A stretch of DNA of 64,000 bases from Paragonimus skrjabini miyazakii. Lineage: Eukaryota > Platyhelminthes > Trematoda > Plagiorchiida > Troglotrematidae. This document shows positions 22,901-34,698 of the stretch, piece after piece. Every line of letters begins with the position of its first letter. Positions within the stretch are counted from its first letter, which is position 1. The notes beneath the pieces were generated by a model. That model did no database searches. It had not been told where the DNA came from and saw only the letters and a list, made by a program, of their open reading frames with translations. The position numbers and the translations under genes are program-made. The stretch is from positions 51,081-115,080 of the forward strand of contig JTDE01000746.1 in NCBI GenBank assembly GCA_014338405.1, written 5' to 3'.

Positions 22901-25565
22901 TGATACGTTGATCATCTTTTTAACAGGGTTCATCAAACTGATTTTCGAAAGGGAGTTTGATATACACAACATTTTTAAACACTCACAGAAACGCAGCTTT
23001 TGAAGAAGCAGCATTACTTCAATCTTGAAAAAACGTTTGATTGACGTTTCAGCATCAAAAGCTTCACGCGGTACAGTTCGCACAGCATTTAATGCGTTAT
23101 CTGCGTGTATTCTTTAGGCACTCCAGAGCAAAACAAGTACCAGTTAACGTTTCTGTACTACATTAAAAAAGCTTAAAACATTTACTTACGGCCCAGCCCA
23201 TCTTGTATTTCAGTTTATGGAACTTTCAACCTACCCAGCCGAGTCTTATTAATGGAGGTATCCAATAATGGTAAACGATTATCTCGTTTGACTAACTCCC
23301 TTATTTCGTCCAGTTAAAAACATATTGTTTATATACTGCTTGTATAATCTCATTTCCTGTGGGATTAAAAAGATTAGTTGAAGAAATTTAACTATAAACT
23401 AAAACCTAGCCAAATAGGCCACCCACGACTACGTCATTTGTTTGTTGAAAACCCCTGGATTTAGGCCAACCTCTTGTGGTCAAAAATGACCGACAGGCAC
23501 TAGTGATTTTAAAGTATCACGGAATGAGTTGCCAAAAGGTGAATGTTACTACAACAGAAGATTGATTCATTCCAGCATAGAGTAAAGACACCCAACAAAC
23601 AGCATCTCCTTCTAAGAGAACAGGACATTTCACTCTGTAGGTATGATAATGAGAATGCTCACGTCGAGGTAACTCCGGCGTAGATGAGATAAAACTGGCA
23701 GTAAATCGTCACAACACGCTAAACGAAAAGGAGAGATGAAGAAATGACCCACTTGCTTGTGAGAAACCAAGGTCAGGCACATGAACGTGATAGCCATTGC
23801 AACCAGTATTATTCTCTACAGTCAGATAACTATGAATGTTGTAGGTTAAAGACTTATTTCAGCATAATACAAGTGGAAACGAAATCTTTTGTGATTGCAA
23901 AGCATTTTGTCCATTGGATTGAGGCGACTAGACTTTGGAACACAAGGGGCTTGTGATGAGAGACATGCTGCTGAAACAAATCATAGCAAACCGTAGCAAA
24001 CGGAAAACTGTAGTGAACTAGGCTTTGAAGTCCAGGAATCTTGATTAGGAAGTAAACAAACATATTCACCGAACGCAACGGTTGAACTCTCCAAACACGG
24101 TTGGTGATCGAAGGATTTCATCGGTAACCTAAATCACAACTTATGTAATTAACCTACCAAACGTCTGCACAGAAGAGCACGGAGGGATCCGCGATTCAGT
24201 TCATGTACTGTAAGTTTCTTTGAATTTTGGTTAAACAAAACATTTAGACTACGGTCCCAGTGTAATGATTCAGCCAATTAGTTGGTCGCCATAAGAAAAG
24301 GTTAAAATATACCTAAAAGTTTCGCTAACCCACACAAGTAAGCATTTGACAAACCGTCGGATTGGTGAGTCAAATACGTTCAACCCAAGCGAATTTGCAA
24401 AACCGGAATAAACAGAACGCAGTTGCCGGCTGTCCCGTTTCAATAAAACTTCTGGATAAATGAAACGGTCCATGTACGACACATTATAATCGAGGTAGGT
24501 TGTTCACGAATGAGCGGAACGGTGAAACAAAGTCGGTATGTGATCACTAACTAACATGATGACGCAATATATCGGAAGAGCTCACAGAAACACAAACATC
24601 ATGGCAAAAACAGACGAGAAGCTGATGCGAGAAAAACCCATCAGTAGGTTGTAAGAAAGCAAGAACCTTCAAAAATGACAGACGAGCGCACAAATTAGCA
24701 GCGCTTGTAAGTAGTACGTTAAAAATTAGAAAAACAACGTACGCGCTGAACTTACTGGCAATCCGCAACCCACTGAAAGTCAGGAACCGAAGGCAAAAAC
24801 CGAAAACCTGTGAATGTGCGACGTGGGACGTTTCATTCAGAAAATTTGCCACATTCCAATGATAATGGATGCGGTGTTATGTAAGTAGTGGGAAATAGTG
24901 TACTGGTTTTCGCAGATTATGTTCACCAAAATTGTAATTTTTGTCCTAGGGCAGCTTTACAGCACACAACAACGCTGCGGTTTATACTTGGTCTTTATAG
25001 TGTTGTTCTGTTAGCAATTCCCCAACAGTCAGTGATTCTGTGCTTTTGAACGTTTGGCTAAAAATGCGCGTTAGTGATTTGGTCACTGTATGAAATACCT
25101 TTTACCATCAATGATAAAACTTTTAAGCAGACAGTGTACAACAGAAAATGGATTCTAATGGAGCAATTCAGGAGTGCTTTTGATAATTATATCAGACTTC
25201 CGAGTCAAGAAACACACCCTGGATAATTCATTGTTCAACTGAGCCTTTCTGTCTAGAATACGGTCTGAGAATTTACACGTTCCTAAGGCACAAAACTTCT
25301 GACCACTGCGCAAACACTCTCCAGTATTACTGCAAGGATTTGATTTGTCTAAAATTTTTTCCAGTTTATTTACGAAATAGCATATTTGAGTACGGACGAA
25401 AAGGTTAATCATCATCCGCATTTTTATTAGGTATTCCGTGTGCCTCAGACCGCCCGAAGATTAGGCGATGAAAGGCAGTCGTGAATGAAGTTGGTTCGAA
25501 CACTCAGTGACTGAACACAGTTGTTGCATATTGTTAAATCGCCAGAAGATTCGAATTATGTGTTC
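19971..25565. other. Long stretch without a recognised gene
   Basis: The only sizeable open frame is 22447-22031 (minus), described separately. A small direct repeat, AAGGCCACGACTAAGGCCACG, lies near 22530. The frame 24852-24547 (minus) has a good donor-like CCAGTAAGT but no ATG start. Nothing else is supported. Confidence 0.5.
22031..22447 (-). CDS. Unrecognised open frame, 138 codons
   Basis: This is one of the longest frames outside transposon sequence. It reads MLSTTYPNSSFFPFHL at its start and ends MQFFPFHFTY; the initiator is not ATG, and the first internal Met is at about residue 28. It is rich in F, S and P with no helix-forming pattern or motif. A stop-free run of this size is possible by chance in AT-rich DNA. 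No splice sites or polyA signal support it. Confidence 0.12.
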   Translation of the reverse strand: MLSTTYPNSSFFPFHLSPGVFNNNHEFMTDENMRTEFMPSILLYSVQIYSSICTVSIILHPLPLAQDMHVASTVISWFCVLDAKDRQQFQGVRCTFCAVPYYFTPLSSMLSQRQILFIFLSPMHLQYLMQFFPFHFTY

Positions 25566-25669
25566 NNNNNNNNNNNNNNNNNNNNNNNNNNNNNNNNNNN
25601 NNNNNNNNNNNNNNNNNNNNNNNNNNNNNNNNNNNNNNNNNNNNNNNNNNNNNNNNNNNNNNNNNNNNN
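25566..25669. other. Assembly gap (104 N)
   Basis: Run of undetermined bases. Flanking sequence is AT-rich and non-coding. Confidence 1.
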
Positions 25670-28600
25670 GTAAATAAATATACTGTTATCGAACGTGGTT
25701 CTACAAATACAATAATAAATAATTAAAATGTACAGTAACTTACGACCAGGTTTACAAACGCATATAACCGTTCAGCGGAAGCGTGACAAATCGTCCATTT
25801 AATTCCAGCGGTAAAATATGTAGTGCGTTACTGTTACACATGTAAACAAATGTGGTACATTGTGGTAGGAATCAAAATATAAGTAATGAATTCGGATGCA
25901 GTTCAACTGTTTATGGCCGATATACAGTTTATGGAAAAGAATTGAATGTTGACATATCAAACGGTTGCGAGTAAGCGCGTGTTGCAAACAGATGCGTCAT
26001 GTTAAATTAGAGGATAAATGTATACTACTGTAAACGTGTGAGTAGAGTAACGTTAAATGTGAAATTGAATTTAACATTTTGCCACTTTCCGTGGTAGGTC
26101 CCATAGGTGGCCTGAGTCTAGGCTGCGTCAACCACATTCATTCAAAATTTAACATATTGAAATATGGTGCTCGACAACTGTTATTCGTAGTTCATCACTT
26201 GACAACAGTCAATAGGATAGGATGATTGAGTAAACTAGTCTCCGATTGGACCGGTTTTTCCCGAAACCTCATCTGTTTAGCATCGGTAGACCGTAATTTG
26301 CCAACTGAAGTTGTATTTTATGTGTTCCGATTAGTTTTTCACCGGGCAAATTTTAGTACAGAAAGATTTGCTAACTAATCCTAATTTGTAACATATGATA
26401 CACAGAGAACAGGTAAAATATCTTGGCAGTACATCTAAGGAAGCTGACTATCTCATGTTTTCTAACTGGTGTTTGGAAAACCCTGGGGTAACGCATAAGG
26501 CAGACTCATTCCTCCAACCATTTTATATCAGACACGTAAAAACCTCTAGGTGTTTACACTCACAAGTAATCCCCTTCTTTGTGATCGACTACAAATCATT
26601 AAGGGTTCTTGGTTCTGGCGTCCACAGTACATTAAACACAAATCATTAGAATAATGGTACACAATTTAAATCCAACTATGTCTGCTAACCAGTCCAGTCC
26701 GCTACTGAAACTGACTGATAATCGACAGAAGACAATCCATCTTTGTGTGAGTTTCAATTTCTTCAAATTTAACCAACATTTTTCAGTAAAATCTCCTGGA
26801 AACATCATACATTTCGTAGCTGACAACAACTCTACCTGTTCCTTGAGCAGCTTGCATATTATTTAAACTTATGCGGCATTGCGCGAAGCAGTTCAGTGAA
26901 GCGCTTCCCGTAAAAAGAATTGAAACCACGTAAGGTTCAGCATCACTGAGATAAAGTTGTACCAAACTCTCATAGATCATAGTCTGTGCATCATGCAAAA
27001 GTCATACCAACCACTTGAACAAACTTCACCAATGATGTTACGGTCGGATGTTTTGCTCAGGTTGAAAGAACCATATCCCAAATACGGACATTCTAAGGAA
27101 TTTTTTTTCGAGAAGCTATAGAATAGCAACATGGGACTCCCGTTTCAGAATTGTAGGAGGTCCATGGCAGCTGTAAAAGACTGTCTACAGGCATGAAGTT
27201 GTGATGAAATTCTACTCAATTCACCACTTATCCAAACCCCGACACAATAGGTGTCCTAACAAAAGACCAATGCAAACGTCGCGTTCAATATACTGCATCA
27301 GGATTGGACAACCCGTCTCACTGTTATGCCTTCTGTTATTCGCTTATTTCTTTGTTCCGTATTGCACAAATTAACGTTCACCTTGTGACTTTGTATGTGT
27401 CCATATGATCAGCCAATGAGTGACCATGATTTCTTTAAAACTGTCGTACATCCATAAATTCGGCTTGTTGTCCCACGAATATGAACTGCTTACTGCAACC
27501 AGTACGAGGTCTTCTGCTTATTACTTGCATGGGAGGTTTCAATCCTAGTACGATTTCTAGGGCTATTCAAAGTCCCTAATTCCGAGTTTTACGGAAGTAT
27601 ATACTGTAACCATCCTGATGGGACAGATGTACCGTTACGGCATCCCTGTTGATAAGTGACCAAGAGAAAGGTGGGTCCCTAGAAGAGAAAAGTAAGCAGC
27701 ACGTTACCTATATAGGCAGAACCTTGTAAATGCAAAGAATTTTTTCCATTCATAAATATACTGAATAAGCCTCATCAGCTCAATACATTCAAGAAGTAGT
27801 TTGATCTGTTTTAAGACTTTAGTGACTAGAGTAACCGTGGAGACTTAAAACATGTCGTCTGGAAACGCGGTTGTCTCAATGCTACGTGTAGACGATAACA
27901 TCCTACCGACTAACGTTGCTAACATGGCAAACAGTGATTCGGTTGAAAATCTCGATTCGGTGATATCTGGTGCCCTGAGCCGACGAGGTCTGCCAAGGTG
28001 GCATCCGGGGAAGTGTTAACTAATCGTTTGATCAGCCAGATGTGGTGGTATTTACAGATCTTTCAAGAGGAGGATTCGGTTGTGCAATCGATGTAACACA
28101 TTTGTACACAAACACGTGCAAAAATATGAAAATGGGGTTGATAACGTAGAGGCATTATCATTGCGTTGTATGAAGACCACTAAGTTAAACCTGAGGGATA
28201 TTCACAATTAAGCTACACTGTAACTTTGATCAATTGTACTACTGTGATTAAAAATCAGCAATTCAGTCAGCGCTTAGAATCACACCAACCATCGTATTCT
28301 CCTCCAATGAACTGTCATCGTTCGGTACTGCAAGCTTCAAGTGTTCATCAGCTTCGCCAGTGTGATCGTGTAAAAAAGTTCAATTACAATTTTGAATGAA
28401 TAGTGATCAGAATGTCTAACCCTTCCATGAACAGTAGAAGTATAACTCCTTATCACTTCAACTAACAGTGTCATTGTCAAAACTTCTCTAGTAGATTAAG
28501 GCAAATGAGGTCGGTATGCCACCAGGAGAAGGCCCTACATTAATAAGTGAACGGTTCAGCTAAATCACCATTATTGCTGCTATGAGTACTGGTTGGTAAA

Positions 28601-28744
28601 CTGATGACGGTGATCAATATTTCATTATTAAACGTAGATAGATGTCATGTCCTTGGTTGAGTGAATGAGTTTTGACCCTCCACACATGACAGATTTTTCC
28701 GAAGAGGTCAGGAAAGAAACAAACTGTTCAACAATTTCTTTGTT
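25670..28744. other. Non-coding stretch without a recognised gene
   Basis: Short open frames only (for example 26395-26649 plus). One neat short ORF at 27852-28019 is listed separately. No transposon motif recognised before 28745. Confidence 0.5.
27852..28019 (+). CDS. Short ATG ORF, 55 aa, possible first exon
   Basis: ATG at 27852 reads MSSGNAVVSMLRVDDNILPT, then TNVANMANSDSVENLDSVIS, ending RWHPGKC and TAA. The composition is balanced and acidic with no low complexity, unlike most frames nearby. The upstream sequence (AGACTTAAAAC) gives no promoter clue. Potential donors inside it are weak (AAGGTGGCA). No family recognised. Confidence 0.2.
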   Translation: MSSGNAVVSMLRVDDNILPTNVANMANSDSVENLDSVISGALSRRGLPRWHPGKC

Positions 28745-29480
28745 CACTACAGAAAGAAGATTCATGCTGCGATATGTTAACATGCCTGTTGCGTCTTGGC
28801 GCGCGCTAACCAGTTAGACATATGTTCTTTCGTTCTTTGTCGTAGGCACGGATCTGTTCTGCCGATATAGAAGTCATCATAGCTGCAAGTGAACTGATAG
28901 ATTATATGTGATACAGAACATTTCGGTAGGTCACGATTATTATGACAGTCCGTGTTTCAGGTAAACCCAATCGCTGATTCCTTCTATCGTTGTAGCTGTC
29001 CGCATGTCTTACATATTCTAATGTTGTACGTTTGTGATGGAAGAAAGTAAACGAATGATTGACCTCGCGACGTATGTCTTCTATCGTTACTGATGAATCT
29101 GAAACCAGTGAATCCGTTACTCGATGCCCAGTATCATCGACTGTCTGAAACCTCATAATAACAGGTCACCAAGTTGACCCACTTTGATCGTTCAAATTAA
29201 TGTTACGCCATTAAAACTCAAAGCTACTAGATTTTAGTGAAGCCCTGTTGATCAGAACTCATCAGCCGGTGCTGTGTGCACAGAAGTGGTTGAAGCAACT
29301 CATAGGGTTGCCGTGGCGGTGATGGCATATTACTTGGTATGGCGATATGCGTTTCCATACCCATTCTATCTCTATTTGTCTGTCATACATAATTTATATA
29401 TCCTATGTTTGCGACTGATGAGAGTGAACGAAATGTTAGCATATCGCAACATGAATCTTCTTTCTGTATTGATGGATTTA
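28745..29480. mobile_element. Penelope-like element (lineage B) remnant with opposed halves and short inverted ends
   Basis: The minus strand at about 28910-28800 reads IYQFTCSYDDFYIGRTD, PCLRQRTKEHMSNWL and ARAKTQQAC, the GIY-YIG nuclease. It then jumps straight into ATGTTAACATATCGCAGCATG, the sequence after the ribozyme core. The plus strand from about 29130 reads NLIITGHQVDP, SFKLMLRH, LLDFSEALLIRTHQPVLCAQ and KWLKQLIGLPWR with a stop at 29324, followed by a hammerhead core (29404-29453). About 37 bp at each end form an inverted repeat (28750-28790 and 29434-29472). The arrangement is like lineage A: inverted terminal copies of the 3' end with most of the inside lost. Confidence 0.8.
29404..29453 (+). 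ncRNA. Hammerhead ribozyme, type I, nearly complete
   Basis: Stem I is ATGTTTGCGA (29405-29414) pairing with TCGCAACAT (29444-29452), with one bulged T. The core CTGATGA is at 29415-29421. Stem II is GAGTGAAC (29422-29429), with one G-C pair and an A-A mismatch. GAAA is at 29430-29433. Stem III is ATG/CAT capped by TTAG (29433-29442), and A29443 is the predicted cleavage nucleotide. All invariant core bases are present. Stem II is the weak point. It lies about 80 bases after the PLE-B stop codon, where such ribozymes occur in this element class. Confidence 0.75.
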
Positions 29481-30695
29481 CTAAAAAGAACCCCGTGTTT
29501 AGAGTTCTTTCTTGTTAGTTCAATGGCGATTGAGGCCGTTTCGATCAAACAAGTGTTCAAGCAGGCAAGATTCTTTCCAATAAAAAGTTTTTATGCTTGG
29601 CAGTTTCCTGGTGAGCAATGTCTAAAAAGCAACGGATGTAGACAACTCCAAACCTGAATCAAGCTCAAAAGACGTTCTTCCAGTCACTTAGCATCCACTG
29701 GCATATGAAATTTACTGAACACCTAAACGTCCGCAATTGTCTTAGTGACCACATTCTACTTCAAATTTATAATGAATTTCACATTCGTACTGAAATTGAA
29801 AACACGAAAAAGGAACCATGCTTATTTCTCTGTTATTCTAATGGCTCAAAAGGGTATTTCCAAATGATCTGGAAAGTACTTTCAACATCTATTATCTGAG
29901 TGTAGTAGTTTGGTGTGGATTACTACCCCCACGAAAGGTGGAATCTAGACAGTTATAAACAAGTAGTCGGTGCCCGTGGTCTTTGATGAACTGAAATTCG
30001 TGAAAACATTTTAATGATCCTATTAGGGATTTTTTGATTTGTCCATGCACTTCAACTTATTTCACTCATCCTTGACATTTCATGCCCGACCGATAATCGT
30101 TCGGTCAACAACTTCCATTGGAATTTCGTAACTTAATGTTCAATAGTCATCTCAATCATCAATCCTTTATTAGCGTATCAGTGACTAAAATTTCTGATGG
30201 TTGTTTCCACGTTTTGCTTCACAATAAAACTGCACCCCCAATACAGCATTCTTTATTGTTGTTACGTTCACGCTGACTGCGAAAGAAAAAGCCTACTCAC
30301 TCGCTATGAGCAAGTCCATAAGTGTGACTTAATATGCTACGGAGCATCACGACACACCCCAATTCATCACACGATAACGATAAACGGCTATGCCACTGAA
30401 TGCCTGTGTGAGAGTCAAGGCCATATGGATTTCCAGTTGGCCACATCATGAGCAGCAGACAGGCAAACCGCCCGCTGTCCTAATAACATCATACTACTCA
30501 CATAACGCTGATTCAAGATAGTGGTTAGGCCACGGATGCATACGGAGCACAACTGCATGCATGCCACGGAACCGGCGACAACCTGGAATATTCATACTTC
30601 AATGTCCTCCATTCGGACTTCCAAGACAACCGTTATCAATGTCACAGAGTTCAACGTGCTCTCCTCTTCATACTAAATATCACCCACATTCAGTT
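29481..30695. other. Spacer between PLE-B remnant and LINE
   Basis: Open frames at 29705-29899 and 30197-30451 have no domain. No repeat motif recognised. Confidence 0.5.
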
Positions 30696-30715
30696 ATCAT
30701 CATCATCATCATCAT
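30696..30715. repeat. (ATC)n microsatellite, LINE 3' tail
   Basis: About six ATC units in a row. On the minus strand this is a (GAT)n tail directly after the LINE 3' UTR, so it is probably the element's own simple-repeat tail. Confidence 0.85.
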
Positions 30716-31700
30716 AGACCGCAATACGTCAGTGGTTCACAATGAAGCTTAACTGACACACAACCACGAAAAAGAAGAAACAAACATTATTTAGGAAGGG
30801 AGAAGAATAAAAGGAAAAGGGGAGGGAACCCAATCACTAAATATAGCTACGTCTATATTCAAACATACAACATCAAGGCGCCTATACCTTGCAAACAAAC
30901 AATCGAGCTGTAAGTAAAAGTAAGGCTTCATCAGCAAGACAGCTTCCTTACGACTATCACTGCCCTGCATCATTAAGTGCACTCACTTCACAGACAACTC
31001 GACCAAACAACGACAACATTCACGCCACCGAGCTCCGTTAGCTACCATCTCACCTAACGTCTAAAGCCATTGACTCTTTGAGTCGCGAGGGCTCCAGCCC
31101 AGGAGACAAACCCGATCTTCTGTGACCAACCCCTTCGTGAGCGATTTCATTTGTCTACGCCATGTCATCATCTGTTCACCTCGTACCTTGCGCCAATCGA
31201 CTGCAGCGTTGGTAAACAGTGCTTGATGTGGCAGACGACTAGTTGGCATCCTTGGTACATGACCTAACCATCTAGGTCTGTGCAAATGTAGTGACTGAAC
31301 AAAAGAACTTCTTTAACAATCAGTGTCAAACCCCCGCTTCCTAACCTCCTCGTTGATTACTCGCTGGTGCCACCCGATATGAGCGATTAAATGCAGACAT
31401 CGGTGGTCAAACACCTGAAGACGGTTCAGGTCTTCTACCGTGAGTGGCCAGGATTCGCTGCCTTATAGTAATACAGCCCTCACTGTTTTATGATATACGC
31501 GACCCTCAAGTTTCAGAGAAATACCTTTCTGTTGCCATAGGTGCCTCAGATTATTAAACACCGCTCCAGCCTTAGAAATACACACCTCTATTTCATTCCC
31601 TACAGAATTCGATTTTCTTCTTCTGAATCACACCTACCAAAGCCACAGTGAACGTGCACTGGTTTATCACCTACCCTACACACTGTTTACTCAGATTTGG
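30696..31700 (-). mobile_element. RTE-type non-LTR retrotransposon, 5'-truncated, decayed
   Basis: Read on the minus strand, the C-terminal part of the LINE polyprotein is visible from about 31600: EIEVCISKAGAVFNNLRHLW, QQKGISLKLEGRVYHKTVRA and VLL*GSESWPLTVEDL. It continues as NRLQVFDHRCLHLIAHIGWH and QRVINEEVRKRGFDTD, then RPRWLGHVPRMPTSRLPHQA and WRKVRGEQMMTWRRQMKSL. It ends GWSPRDSKSQWL with TAG at 31063-31061. This order is typical of schistosome SR2/RTE ORF2 ends. Internal stops make it dead. The 3' end is marked by an ATC/GAT microsatellite at 30696-30715, as is usual for RTE tails. The 5' limit near 31700 is approximate. The endonuclease and RT palm are absent. Confidence 0.85.
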
Positions 31701-34698
31701 AGACAACGATCTGTCAGTAAGTCTGGGTGTTTCACCCAAGTCTTCAGGCTTAATAAATGTCGCGAGAACCAAGTGATTCTTTCTTGCTCTTTTATTCTGT
31801 TTGGGAAGGCCTAATGGAAATTGCAATTCACGAAGAAGTTACGTTGGTTTGCGACAAACACATCCAGCTTCGAAATCCCACCTCATTGGCAGTGCTGATG
31901 ACAACTTCCATCAAAAAAATTCCCAAAAAATTGCGTTCACAAACCTTACAAACAAACAAGCGTAAAAATGAACAGTATTTACTAAACGAATGAGACCAGA
32001 CCATAAAATTGCTTATCCTTTGCTACTTGTTAAAAATGCTCTAATGTTTCAACTGTCTTGTAACACGGAAAATTACAAACGTCGTAAGAAATCGTTGCAT
32101 GTTGCAGTCAGCTACTTTAACTGTTAGGCTTGAAATTACTGCTTATGTAAGTTGGTTATTCATGAATACACATGTTTACCATAAATTGCGACTACCTAGT
32201 TATATGGTCTTGACCCCTTCTTGCACGCCACAAGCTGACAGTTTTGAGTTTCGCCGGCAAAAGGATTAGTTACGGATTATACACATTTTCTTAAGCAGGC
32301 CTTGCATTAAAACGAAATATTTTGGACTGAATGTGCAGACAAACTATATAGAATACAAGTAAGGTAAAAGAGTGGTATAGAACAACGTCATTTGCCATAT
32401 CACACCGTGTTCAGCTAAAGATTATGAAACGCTTATCTACTGGAGTATCCAAATTCGCTTTTGGCGATGTTGGTTCAACCACTGGCAGATTTCACATCCT
32501 CTGATGATGATGCTTTAACCTAACGTACACTGTTTGCATTCTCATTTCCGTCAGAACCAACTGCGTCTTGTCAGCAGCCGTTTGTTCTATTCTTCATGCA
32601 GCTGACTGAGTTCTAAACAACACCAAAAATAAATTCACTTCTAAACCAAGCAGGCTAAGTAGTGTCTAATCAGAGAGCTCTCAGTAAACTGCATACTAGT
32701 GGGACAATATTAATCATAGCCGTTCACGTACCGGCTCATTGCAGGTTAAACCAATTGCAAACACAAGACCTGGTCACTTCAGTACACACTAGTTTTGTTA
32801 GTCTTACGTGCATCCAATGTGATATTATGAATGAAATAACCAGATGTCCTCCTCTCGTGGTCGTTTCCTCTGTATGTTTATGTTATCTTCAGCGTAAAAC
32901 CCTTCAGTTCATTTAATGGTCTGGCGAGAAGAGTGCGCGTTTTACAGTATGCAACTTCACTTTCAGTTGTTGACAGCAAGTTGAGTGAAGGGGAGGTAAA
33001 AGTAGCATCTCATACAACAGCTGCAATGTACAGTTTGACAATAACAAGGCTTGATCTATAAATATCAAAACTGTGTTTACGACTTTGAATTTGAAATGTA
33101 TTCTTTCAAAATACTCTCAATTAGATTACTTGCAAATAGCATTTATCTAGCTGTACAATTTTTTGGTGATATGGCGTCCGAATTTAAAATCCGTTCAGTG
33201 GTTTCGTAAATTTTTAGTGAAACAGTTCAAAAGTGACGTGGTGATAGACAAAATATTAATGAACAACAGGGAATAGAAGTTGAAAAAAGCATTTCGTTTT
33301 CTACCTTGGGCCACTTGAACATAACTGCTAGAAAACAGTGTTTGACACCAAAATTCAGTCCGTCAAACTGTAGCGAAAATAAACCTGTGTTTAACTTGAA
33401 AAGAAACGAAAGATTTCAGTTAAAGGGGTCAAGCACATAGATCGATTTGGGTTGGGAGTGACCCATCACAAACAAATATTAACACTTACAGGTTTTGTTC
33501 ACATACAACAGATAGAGTGTGGAACTCAGGACTCAGACTGATCTCGGCTTTCAGTCATTTCATCAGGGATTTGTTACCGTGAGTTTCATGCCACCCCTCA
33601 CAACTGACACCAGTGTGTGAAATGAATTTATGCCGTTTGATTTTTGCTGATCATTCTATTCAGGCTAGTCCGCTAATTTGGGAAGTTTTGCTTCAACTAG
33701 AAAAACATACATTACCTAATTTTTGGAGCAGTCTTGAAATCTGTAGTCTGCACTGTGGTTTTGATGACACTGTAATTTTTATCTTTCGGTGGAAACCAAT
33801 TGTACGTTACTAAAACCTTATAATGCACAACTACAAAGCACAGTGTTCAAAGCTCTCATAGCTTTTGTGAGCTGAGACAAGCAACCCAATATTAGTTGTG
33901 CCTAGCCAGATAAACAGAGGGTTATACGCCAAGTACTATCTGTAGGTATGAATGTGACAAGTAACAAACAATTTAAAACCTTAGAATCCCTGTCAAATAA
34001 TGTTAACCTGATGAACCACAACAGTGGTGAAACAGACCCTTGATACGTTGGATCCACAAAGAGCATTATGAACCACATGCATTAAAGTTAAATTGGTCTT
34101 AAATGAAAAAACTTGCATGTTTCATTTGTTAACAGTATTGCAAGAATACAATCCACCAACTTCCTGCCGTTATTCATCAGTGAATCGTTGCAATTCCACT
34201 GATGAAAAGATTAACGCAGTATCTGTCTGATACAAAAAGTGACGGAACCAATATTATAGCTTGTCGCCTTGACAGTTTAATGTTTTAAACCATTACGAAG
34301 AAAGAACACAGTGTGATTACAGACATCTGCAATGTAACCTTTGTCTGGCGTACCACTCAGCCTCAAGTTAGAATTGAGAACCAATGAAAGGATGAGTAAC
34401 ATGGATAGGTTTTGTTGAGTGCAGTTTCGGCGAAAACTACGAAGAACAGACCATGCACCATAATTAAGCAACAAGTCCATCCGTCTGTTCATCTTGTGTG
34501 CGTGCTCCGACTTGGGTGCAAGCTAGCAACTGGTAGGCACAGTCAAAACTATGACTCACAGACTGAACTCGATTCATCCAGCAAACCAAACACTCAGTTT
34601 GTTGTCATATGAGCACCTTAGACATATAAATAACGTTCCACGCTTAAGAGGAGCCACTGTGAGGACAAACTCATTGCTAGTCTTGTATCTGTGACCTT
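31701..34698. other. Non-coding stretch upstream of gene B
   Basis: No domain-bearing ORF or repeat recognised. Open frames such as 31757-31993 and 32662-32916 (plus) are short. The gene B promoter should lie at the right end, but no core promoter element can be assigned. Confidence 0.5.

Noticed and set aside
29094..29125. CTGATGAATCTGAAACCAG as another hammerhead
   Set aside because: No stem II between CTGATGA and GAAA, and no stem III or I partners.
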